64,000 bases of DNA, taken from positions 1 to 64,000 of the forward strand of contig JAKLHY010000043.1 of NCBI GenBank assembly GCA_022709905.1. The letters run 5' to 3'. The stretch comes from Verrucomicrobiota bacterium. GTDB lineage: Bacteria; Verrucomicrobiota; Verrucomicrobiia; Limisphaerales; UBA1319. Under the pieces are notes generated by a model. The model had not been told where the DNA came from. It saw only the letters and a program-made list of their open reading frames with translations, and made no database searches. A program made the position numbers and the translations under genes. Below, piece after piece: positions 15,094 through 22,940 of the stretch; position 1 is the stretch's first letter, and each line of letters opens with the position of its first letter.

Positions 15094-16602
15094 TTAACGG
15101 CGACCCCCGCCCCCCCGTCCGCCCCCACCCCCAAAACCGCCCCCGCGGGCTCCGCCGCTGAATCCACCGCTGGAACGCGCGCCCCCGCTCGATCCGCTGC
15201 TGCTGCGGCTGACACTGCCCCGGTTGCTGAAATCCCGGGTATTGCCGGCACTGCTGGCGCCGCTAAAAGCTGTGTCCCGGGATGAGGCTGCGGGCGCCGA
15301 TCGGTTAACGGAGGGTTGGGAAGCGGCTCGAGGAGTGCTGGGAGTTGTCGTCGGGCGACTCACCGATGACGCACCCCCAGCTCCCGTGGAAGGCCGCATG
15401 CCGCCAGCGCCTGTCGATGGGGTCGTTCCCGTGGAAGGCCTTGTGCCGACTGTTCCGGTGGAAGGCCGCGTGGTCGCTGTTCCTGTGGAGGGCCGGGTTG
15501 TTGTTGCCCCTGTGGAGGGGCGGGTTGCGACGGCCCCAGTGGAGGGTGCTGGCCGTGCGCCCGCCGCCGGTTGGGTCGACGGCCGGGGGGTTCCCGAACT
15601 CCAGCCTCTGGCCTCCAGGGTGCTGGCGGATGTGCCGCCGGCGCCGCTGCTGCGCAACCGATTCTGGTCGGGCTGCCACTTGGGCTGAGTCGCGGCAGCC
15701 CCAGTGTTGGAGGGCCGTGTGCCGGAATAGGGTGTGGGCCTGGGATTGTTAACATTGACATTTCGATTGTAATTGTTGTTGATGTCGATATCCACATCCC
15801 CGTGGTAACCGCCGCCTCCCCACGCCACAAAACCATGATGCCCCACATAAACCCCGCCATAATGCCAATCGCAATTGTTGGCAATAATGGCGCCCACCGC
15901 CATCCCGACGCCAAAAGTGACCAAGGGCGCGTACGGATCGTAGACGTAAGTCGGTGGCGGCGCATAGACCACCGTCGGGTTGTATTGTGGCACATAAATA
16001 ACCTCCGGATTGGACGGCTGGATCTGCACGACGGTGTTCGTGACCACGACCACCTGCTGTTCGATGGTCTTTTCCACGATAATATTCGTCACGGTCACGA
16101 TTTGTTGAGGGGTGGTCTGGAGGGTCTTTGCCTTTTGGGCTTTTCCACGCAGGACTTGGATGGCATCCATCAGTTCTTTGTCTTGCGCGAGAAACGCCTC
16201 GCCCAGGGAAATGGTCCATTGGAGGTCCTCGTTCATTTTCTGAATGACCTCGGGCACGCGCGCCGCGGCTTTGACGTTTTCGTCCCAGGGTTGCTGATCG
16301 AGTTTGGCGAGGTTGTTTGTATCTTTCACGAATCGCGCGGCCTGGACAATTTCGAGGGGATACACGGAAGCCGGGAGGATGGTGGCGATCAGTGGATCCG
16401 GATAAAGCGCGATCGGCGCGACCAGATTCTCGAGGTCGGCCGCAGTCCGTTTTGGCGGTGCCGCGGGCGGTGGGGCAGCGGACTGCGGTTGCGGTTGGGT
16501 TGATGCCGCGGTTGTCGAACCTGACTGTGAAGCCACATCAGCCGCAATCGTTGGCCAGGCGAGCAAGCCGCCCATCAGGAGACTTAAGAGTTGGATTTTC
16601 AT
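15094..16602 (-). CDS. DUF3300 family exported protein with low-complexity tail
   Basis: The 502-residue product has a signal peptide, then a DUF3300 region (about 55-235) with LENLVAPIALYPDPLIATILPAS, and PEVIYVPQYNPTVVYAP, followed by an Asn-rich stretch (DIDINNNYNRNVNVNN). Residues about 340-410 are a tandem array built on STGxxxTRP units, and the tail is Gly/Ser/Arg-rich ending GGGGRGGGGRR. The repeat array shows up at DNA level at about 15370-15560. The family is unknown in function; it occurs with DUF2950 in envelope loci. Repeat copy number is likely to vary between strains. Confidence 0.87.
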   Translation of the reverse strand: MKIQLLSLLMGGLLAWPTIAADVASQSGSTTAASTQPQPQSAAPPPAAPPKRTAADLENLVAPIALYPDPLIATILPASVYPLEIVQAARFVKDTNNLAKLDQQPWDENVKAAARVPEVIQKMNEDLQWTISLGEAFLAQDKELMDAIQVLRGKAQKAKTLQTTPQQIVTVTNIIVEKTIEQQVVVVTNTVVQIQPSNPEVIYVPQYNPTVVYAPPPTYVYDPYAPLVTFGVGMAVGAIIANNCDWHYGGVYVGHHGFVAWGGGGYHGDVDIDINNNYNRNVNVNNPRPTPYSGTRPSNTGAAATQPKWQPDQNRLRSSGAGGTSASTLEARGWSSGTPRPSTQPAAGARPAPSTGAVATRPSTGATTTRPSTGTATTRPSTGTVGTRPSTGTTPSTGAGGMRPSTGAGGASSVSRPTTTPSTPRAASQPSVNRSAPAASSRDTAFSGASSAGNTRDFSNRGSVSRSSSGSSGGARSSGGFSGGARGGGFGGGGGRGGGGRR

Positions 16603-16680
16603 GGCGTGCTAAGGTTCGGTTTTGATCATAGTTCAGAGTTCTTGGAGTGACAGCTCCCAGGAAATTGGGGGAGTGCGGGA

Positions 16681-18240
16681 TCAAGTTCTTCTGGTCTTTT
16701 TTCGGTTTTCCGGCAAACGCTCACTGATTTCCGTGAGGTGGCGCAGCCTCTGGATTGCCGTTGATGATAACTGACCTGGAAGAATGCGCCAGCGCCAATT
16801 GTTGGTGAGGGTGCCCGGCCGGTTGATGCGGGCATGCGCATCGAGTCCAAGAAGATCCTGTATCGGTATCATGGCGGTGTTGGCCGCGGAAGTCAGCGCA
16901 AGCCGGATCAGGTCCACGTGGATCGTCTGGCGATTGCCGCCGGTATAATCCAGCACGTGTCTTTGCGACCGGCGGTCCAGCGCCCGGAACCAACCCACGA
17001 TCGTGTTGTTGTCGTGTGTTCCCGTGTAAGCAACCGTCTCGGGAGAGAACCGGTGCGGACGGTGGTCTGAATTGCCTGGGCCCAGTCCCCATTGGAGGAT
17101 GCGCATGGCGGGAATTCCGAGATCATTTCTCAACCGGACATCGGCCGGGGTCACATGGCCGAGGTCTTCGGCGATCATGAGGCGGTTGCCCATGGCTTGA
17201 CGGACTGCCGAAAACAGGGCGCGTCCCGGCGTCTTAATCCAGCGGCCGTGCTTCGCGCCTCGGGTGCGTGCGGGAATCGACCACAATCGGGTGAAGCCCA
17301 GGAAATGATCCAAGCGCGCGGCGTCGAACAACCGGTAGACACCGGCAAAACGGGCGATCCACCAGCTGAATCCGGTGCGCTGATGTTCGGGCCAATGGTA
17401 TTGGGGATGCCCCCAGCGTTGGCCTTGCGGGCAGAAGTCATCCGGGGGATAACCGGAAACCTCGGTCGGTTGACCGGCCCGATCGAGCTTGAACAAGGCC
17501 GGATTCGCCCAGACATCGGCGCTATGATGCGAAACGCAGATGGGGATGTCGCCGATCAATCCCACTCGGCGCTGGCGGGCGTGGCGCCGCAACGCAGCCC
17601 ATTGCCGATGGAATTGAAACTGAACCCAACGGTGGAAGCCGAATTCCATAGGATGGATGCGACGCGCGTCCGCCAGGGTCGCGGGGTGCCGCCGCCGGAG
17701 GTCGCGTGGCCATTCGGGCCACTGGATCCCGCCCATCAACTGCTTCAACGTGCAGTAAAGGGCAAAATCATCCAGCCAATCCCGGTGTTGCTCGCAGAAC
17801 TCCATGAATTCGTGATGGCGCGAGGCGCGGGCTCTCTGGAACCTCTCCCACGCCAGCCGCAGCCGTTGTTCGCGATACGGGCGGACCCTGGAATACTGAA
17901 TGCAATGAGCCTGGAAACGGGGATCCGGTTCTATCTCGCGGCGTGTGAGCCAGCCTTCCTGACATAACCTGTCGAGGGATACCAAGTAAGGACTGCCGGC
18001 AATGGATGAACTTGAACTATAGGGCGAGTGGCCCGGTGGATCGTCCGGCAGCCCCACCGGAAGCATTTGCCACCAGGATTGGCCCGCGGCGGACAGCAAG
18101 TCGATAAACCGAAAGGCTTCCGCCGACAAATCGCCGCTTCCGTGTCGTCCCGGCAAGGATGTCAACGGCAGAAGCACACCGCTGGTCCGCCGTTGGAATC
18201 CGAACCCGGTCCGCTTTGGTTCATGCAATGAAGAATCCAT
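16681..18240 (-). CDS. malQ: 4-alpha-glucanotransferase (amylomaltase)
   Basis: MalQ disproportionates short maltodextrins. The 519-residue product starts MDSSLHEPKRTGFG and has the GH77 motifs: GSPYLVSLD, GDIPICVSHHSADVWANP, DAARLDHFLGFTRLW with the catalytic Asp, AEDLGHVT with the acid Glu, and THDNNTIVGW with the stabilising Asp. ATG 18240 is chosen since the longer in-frame ORF runs into glgP and has no family similarity. It starts 14 bp after glgP stops, so the pair is an operon: dextrins left by phosphorylase are reshuffled here. Length fits the bacterial family. Confidence 0.95.
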   Translation of the reverse strand: MDSSLHEPKRTGFGFQRRTSGVLLPLTSLPGRHGSGDLSAEAFRFIDLLSAAGQSWWQMLPVGLPDDPPGHSPYSSSSSIAGSPYLVSLDRLCQEGWLTRREIEPDPRFQAHCIQYSRVRPYREQRLRLAWERFQRARASRHHEFMEFCEQHRDWLDDFALYCTLKQLMGGIQWPEWPRDLRRRHPATLADARRIHPMEFGFHRWVQFQFHRQWAALRRHARQRRVGLIGDIPICVSHHSADVWANPALFKLDRAGQPTEVSGYPPDDFCPQGQRWGHPQYHWPEHQRTGFSWWIARFAGVYRLFDAARLDHFLGFTRLWSIPARTRGAKHGRWIKTPGRALFSAVRQAMGNRLMIAEDLGHVTPADVRLRNDLGIPAMRILQWGLGPGNSDHRPHRFSPETVAYTGTHDNNTIVGWFRALDRRSQRHVLDYTGGNRQTIHVDLIRLALTSAANTAMIPIQDLLGLDAHARINRPGTLTNNWRWRILPGQLSSTAIQRLRHLTEISERLPENRKKTRRT

Positions 18241-18254
18241 GAGGAAGCGGGGCG

Positions 18255-20765
18255 TTATGGATGGGTGCCTCCGTCCGATCCCAGTGGATTCACGTTCCAA
18301 ACCTGACGACAATAATCCCGAATCGAGCGGTCGGAGGAAAACTTTCCCATCCGCGCCACATTCAGGATGGCCATTCGTGTCCATGCCGAGGGATCGCGCC
18401 ACAATGCGCTCACGGACTCCTGGCATTGCACGTAAGCTTGGTAGTCCGCGAGCACCAGGAAGGGATCGTGCCACAGCAGATTGTCCACCAGCGGACGGAA
18501 CAGTTGCGTGTCGCCGTTCGCCAACGCGCCCGACACAATGAAATCGAGCGCTTCGCGCAGGTTTGCGTTTCGCTCATAAAACTGGAACGGCTGATAGCCG
18601 CGAGATTTGAGCTCATGCACTTGGTCTGCGGTCAGCCCGAAGAGGAAGAAGTTCTCGGGGCCCACTTCTTCCCGGATTTCAACATTGGCGCCGTCGAGGG
18701 TACCGATGGTCAGGGCGCCATTGAGGGCGAACTTCATATTGCCGGTGCCGGAGGCTTCCTTGCCCGCGGTGGAGATTTGTTCGCTCAAGTCGGCGGCGGG
18801 GTAGACGTGCTGGGCATTCTTCACGTTGTAATCGGGGAAGAAGACGATCTTCAGCCGATCCTGAACGATGGGATCCTGGTTTACGAGTTCCGCCACAGAA
18901 TTGATCAGTTTGATGATGAGCTTGGCCATGAAATAGCCGGGGGCGGCCTTGGCGCCAAAGATAAAGACGCGCGCGGGCACATCGGCTTGAGGATCCCGCT
19001 TCAGACGCAGGTAGAGCGTCAGGATGTGAAGCACATTCAAGTGTTGACGCTTGTACTCATGCAGGCGCTTGGCCTGGATGTCGAACATGGACTCGGGATT
19101 CACCGGGATCCGGGTCCGTTGCTCGATGAGGGCCGCAAGGTTGCGTTTGGCATTGAGTTTGACGCCGCGCCATTGTTTCTGGAACTCGGCATCGTCCGCC
19201 AGCGGTTCCAGTTTTTTGAGTTGATCCAGGTCGCGCAACCAATCCTCGCCAATACGACTACTGATAAGCTGCGTAAGCGATGGATTGCTGACGGCCACGA
19301 AACGGCGGGGTGTCACACCGTTGGTCACATTGCAGAATTTCTCCGGCCACAGTTCGGCAAAGTCATGCATCACCGTTTGCCTGAGCAGATCGGAGTGAAG
19401 TTGGGCGACGCCGTTGACATGATGGCTGCCGACAGTCGCCAGGTTCGCCATGCGCACATAGCGCTCGCCGGTTTCATCAATGAGCGACATGCGGGCCAGT
19501 CGGCCGTCGTCTCCCGGGAATTTTGCGCGCACCTGATCGAGAAAGCGCGCGTTGATTTCGTAGATAATCTCAAGATGCCGAGGCAGCAATCGACCGAACA
19601 GGCCGAGGGGCCATTTTTCGAGCGCCTCGGGCAACAAGGTGTGATTCGTGTAGCCAAACGTGTTCCGAGTGACATTCCAGGCGGTGTCCCAATCCATCAG
19701 ATGCCTGTCGACCAGCAACCGCATGAGCTCCGCCACCGCAATAGCCGGATGCGTGTCATTGAGCTGGACCGCCCATTTTTCATGAAAGGTGCCCAGCGGC
19801 CGCCGGAGCAGCCGATGGACGCGGAGCATGTCTTGCAGAGAACAGGTGACAAAGAAATACTGCTGCTGCAAACGCAGGATCTTGCCTTGGATCACCTCAT
19901 CGTTTGGATACAGCACCTTCGTGATGTTCTCGGAATTCATCTTGTCCTCGACGGCGCGATAGTAGTCGCCGTGGTTGAACGCCGCGAAGTCGAAGGACTC
20001 CACGGCCTCGGCTTTCCAAAGACGAAGAATGTTGCAGGTGTCCACGCGGTATCCCAGGATCGGCGTGTCATAGGCCACCCCTTTGACAACGGTGTCGGGA
20101 ATCCAGCGCACCCGATAGCGGCCCTGGTCATCCGTGCACGATTCCGTCCGGCCGCCGAAATTGACCTCGTAGTTGATTTCGGGGCGGGCGATTTCCCAAG
20201 GATTGCCAAACCGCAGCCATTTGTCGGTGATCTCGACCTGCCAGCCGTCCTTGAGGATTTGGTCGAATATGCCGAATTCGTAACGGATTCCATAACCGAC
20301 GGCCGGCACCTGAATGGTCGCCAGCGAGTCCATGTAGCAGGAAGCGAGACGACCCAAGCCGCCGTTGCCCAAACCGGGTTCTTCTTCCTGATTTAAAACA
20401 TCATCGAGGTCCCATCCCAACTCGGACATCACTTGGCGCGCTTGATCGAGGATCCCGAGGTTGAGCAAGTTATTGGCCAGATGAGGTCCCGGCAAAAACT
20501 CGGCGGAAAGATAGGCCACTGCGCGCACGTTTTGCTCCCCATATTTCTCCAGGCTCTGAACGCCCCGCTTCAGCACGCGGTCGCGAACCGCCATGGCCAG
20601 CGCGGTGTACACGTCGTTGCGCGTGGCGGCGATGGGGACACGACCGAGCCCGCAAAGGAGGTGCTCCAGGAACGATTGCCTCAGATCGGCTGCGGTTAAT
20701 CCGCAAGGCATGCTGGCCGCAGTCGAGATTCCAGCCAACCTGGAACGCGTGGATTTCTTTGTCAT
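18255..20765 (-). CDS. glgP: Glycogen/maltodextrin phosphorylase
   Basis: The enzyme releases glucose-1-phosphate from alpha-1,4-glucan ends. The 836-residue product has family length and carries EEEPGLGNGGLGRLASCYMDS, DTHPAIAVAELMR, LFPDYNV-like VFFPDYNVKNAQ, and EASGTGNMKFALNGALTIGTLDGANVEI with the PLP-binding Lys at about 677. The start MTKKSTRSRLAG is the only reasonable one. It lies 68 bp after glgX and 14 bp before malQ, in the middle of the carbon cluster. Confidence 0.97.
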   Translation of the reverse strand: MTKKSTRSRLAGISTAASMPCGLTAADLRQSFLEHLLCGLGRVPIAATRNDVYTALAMAVRDRVLKRGVQSLEKYGEQNVRAVAYLSAEFLPGPHLANNLLNLGILDQARQVMSELGWDLDDVLNQEEEPGLGNGGLGRLASCYMDSLATIQVPAVGYGIRYEFGIFDQILKDGWQVEITDKWLRFGNPWEIARPEINYEVNFGGRTESCTDDQGRYRVRWIPDTVVKGVAYDTPILGYRVDTCNILRLWKAEAVESFDFAAFNHGDYYRAVEDKMNSENITKVLYPNDEVIQGKILRLQQQYFFVTCSLQDMLRVHRLLRRPLGTFHEKWAVQLNDTHPAIAVAELMRLLVDRHLMDWDTAWNVTRNTFGYTNHTLLPEALEKWPLGLFGRLLPRHLEIIYEINARFLDQVRAKFPGDDGRLARMSLIDETGERYVRMANLATVGSHHVNGVAQLHSDLLRQTVMHDFAELWPEKFCNVTNGVTPRRFVAVSNPSLTQLISSRIGEDWLRDLDQLKKLEPLADDAEFQKQWRGVKLNAKRNLAALIEQRTRIPVNPESMFDIQAKRLHEYKRQHLNVLHILTLYLRLKRDPQADVPARVFIFGAKAAPGYFMAKLIIKLINSVAELVNQDPIVQDRLKIVFFPDYNVKNAQHVYPAADLSEQISTAGKEASGTGNMKFALNGALTIGTLDGANVEIREEVGPENFFLFGLTADQVHELKSRGYQPFQFYERNANLREALDFIVSGALANGDTQLFRPLVDNLLWHDPFLVLADYQAYVQCQESVSALWRDPSAWTRMAILNVARMGKFSSDRSIRDYCRQVWNVNPLGSDGGTHP

Positions 20766-20833
20766 AGGCGATTGAAGTTCATTGAGCTTTATTACATTAA
20801 ATCACTAGTTACTGAGGACGTTGGTTGTGCGCA

Positions 20834-22936
20834 TTATCCTGGTTTGATCGGTCCAAAAAGAACGGCAACCGATCGAGCCTCCAACCGATACTTGTACTTC
20901 GTCGCCACGGGTGCCTCTGTCCAGGGAACGATGTCCAGGGGTGGCTCCAGCCCGGTATCAATCCAACGCCGCCACGCTGTTGCGCCGCAATGTTCGGGCG
21001 ATGGCAGCTCGAATTCGAGCGGTTCCCAGTAAGCGTTGAGCATCAAGTGCATCACGATCTGTTCCCGAAGCAACTCCACCGTGAGGGCGATGCTGTGAGA
21101 GGGGTCGCTCCAATCGGGTTGATTCAGGCGAATGCCATGCCAGGACTTGTTGGCCTGTCGGATGATTTGATTGAGGCTCATCCTCCGGCGCTCATGTTCT
21201 GTGCCTCGTTGAAGTCGGCGGGCAATGAGCAGCTTCAGGAACCGATGTATCCCCGCATGTCTCTGCTGCCGGGTCCAATCCAGCCAACTGGTTTCGTTAT
21301 CCTGGCAGTAGGCGTTGTTATTGCCGCCCTGAGTGTGGCGCATCTCATCGCCCATCAAGATCATCGGCACTCCCAGAGAGAGCAGCGTAACGGTCAGAAA
21401 GTTTTTCACTTGCCGGTTCCGAAGATTCTCGATGGCCGGATCGTCGGTGGGACCTTCCCAGCCGCAATTCCAGCTCCGATTGTCGTTGGCGCCATCGCGG
21501 TTTTCCTCCCCGTTTGCCTCGTTATGCTTGTCATTGTAGGAAACGAGGTCGTTCAGGGTGAATCCGTCGTGGCAGGTGACAAAATTGACGCTCTGTTCGG
21601 GCTCGCGTTCCTCGTGTCCGTAAATCTCCGGACTCCCAATCATCCGATCCGCAAAACGTCGAAGCGATCCGGAGGCAGAGCGGAAAAAATCACGGGCATC
21701 GTCGCGAAACCGACCGTTCCATTCCCTCCAACTGTCGCCGATAAACCCGCCGACTTGATACAGGCCGGCGGCATCCCAGGCTTCGGCGATCAATTTCGTG
21801 CCGGCCAATATGGGATCGGATTCTATATCCCAGAGCACGGGCGGACTGGGCAAAACATGGCCCTGGGTATCCCTGGCCAGGATCGAGGCAAGGTCAAATC
21901 GGAAACCGTCCACATGCATCTCCGAAACCCAATAGCGGAGACTGTCGAGAATCAACCGTCTCACGATGGGATGATTGGCATTGAGCGTATTGCCGGTGCC
22001 ACTGTAGTTCGCGTAGCGGGAGCGATCCGCCTCCAGGATGTAGTAGGCTTCGTTCTCAATCCCACGAAAGCACAAGGTCGGACCCGTCTCATTGCCTTCA
22101 GCGGTGTGGTTATACACGACGTCGAGAATGACTTCGATCCCCACGCGATGAAGCGCCTTCACCATGTCACGAAACTCATCGAGCGGGCCGAGGGGATCCT
22201 GACGCGAACTGTAAGCCGCGTGCGGGGCGAAAAACGAGATCGGAGCGTAACCCCAGTAGTTTGTTCTGCCGCTGGGACAATCCTGAGCGTCAAATTGAAA
22301 CACCGGAAGCAATTCGACCGCCGTTATGCCGAGGTCTTGAAGATAGGGAATCTTCTCAATCAGACCGGCGTAAGTCCCTCGTTGATCCTCGGCGACTCCC
22401 GAACTGGGATGTCGGGTGAAACCCCGCACGTGCATCTCATAGATGATGGTCTGCGCGGACGGTTGGCGGAGCGGAGCATCGCCTTCCCAATCATAAGCGG
22501 CAGGAACCGTCACGACGTTCTTCATGGCGGCCGCCGTATTGTCGCCCTTTTCGGCTGCAGTTAGGCGATCGTATCCTGGCGGTGTAACGATCGCGCGGCC
22601 GTAGGGATCCAACAACACCTTGTCGGCGTCAAACCGTATTCCACGAGACGGATCGGATGGTCCGTCAACACGATAACCATAGAGCTGCCCCGCTTTCACT
22701 CCAGGCACAAAGGCATGCCAATAATGGTAGGTCCGATGCGTGCCAGGATCCAGCGTGACAGTCCGGCTGGGCTTCGAGTCGTCGCTGCGATCAAAAAACA
22801 ACAGCTCGACGCTTGACGCCGAACGAGAGAAAAGGCTGAAGTTCACCCCCTTTTCCTCAAGGGTGGCGCCTAGCGGATGGCTGGACCCCATGCAAACATC
22901 GCGTTTCATGACAAGAGGCTTGGGAAAGTTGGTCAT
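20834..22936 (-). CDS. glgX: Glycogen debranching enzyme (isoamylase type)
   Basis: GlgX hydrolyses alpha-1,6 branch points in phosphorylase limit dextrin. The 700-residue product begins MTNFPKPLVMKRDV, with a CBM48-like N-terminal part (about 12-110) and a GH13 catalytic core: NYWGYAPISFFAPHAAY, DVVYNHTAEGNETGPTLCFRG, DGFRFDLASIL (nucleophile Asp), IAEAWDAAGLYQVGGF (acid Glu) and VTCHDGFTLNDLVSYNDKHN. ATG 22936 comes 4 bp after the upstream glucosidase stop; the longer ORF is rejected. This short spacing implies cotranscription. Confidence 0.96.
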   Translation of the reverse strand: MTNFPKPLVMKRDVCMGSSHPLGATLEEKGVNFSLFSRSASSVELLFFDRSDDSKPSRTVTLDPGTHRTYHYWHAFVPGVKAGQLYGYRVDGPSDPSRGIRFDADKVLLDPYGRAIVTPPGYDRLTAAEKGDNTAAAMKNVVTVPAAYDWEGDAPLRQPSAQTIIYEMHVRGFTRHPSSGVAEDQRGTYAGLIEKIPYLQDLGITAVELLPVFQFDAQDCPSGRTNYWGYAPISFFAPHAAYSSRQDPLGPLDEFRDMVKALHRVGIEVILDVVYNHTAEGNETGPTLCFRGIENEAYYILEADRSRYANYSGTGNTLNANHPIVRRLILDSLRYWVSEMHVDGFRFDLASILARDTQGHVLPSPPVLWDIESDPILAGTKLIAEAWDAAGLYQVGGFIGDSWREWNGRFRDDARDFFRSASGSLRRFADRMIGSPEIYGHEEREPEQSVNFVTCHDGFTLNDLVSYNDKHNEANGEENRDGANDNRSWNCGWEGPTDDPAIENLRNRQVKNFLTVTLLSLGVPMILMGDEMRHTQGGNNNAYCQDNETSWLDWTRQQRHAGIHRFLKLLIARRLQRGTEHERRRMSLNQIIRQANKSWHGIRLNQPDWSDPSHSIALTVELLREQIVMHLMLNAYWEPLEFELPSPEHCGATAWRRWIDTGLEPPLDIVPWTEAPVATKYKYRLEARSVAVLFGPIKPG

Positions 22937-22940
22937 CGTC

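Noticed and set aside
15370..15560. Regular repeats that might be a CRISPR array
   Set aside because: Repeats are contiguous, degenerate and in frame, encoding the STG-TRP array of the DUF3300 protein; no spacers and no cas genes.
18261..20396. Long (711-codon) plus-strand open frame antisense to glgP
   Set aside because: It mirrors a strongly recognised phosphorylase gene in high-GC DNA; no motif, so a codon-bias artefact.
20825..22564. Long plus-strand open frame antisense to glgX
   Set aside because: Shadow of the debranching enzyme; no motif on the plus strand.
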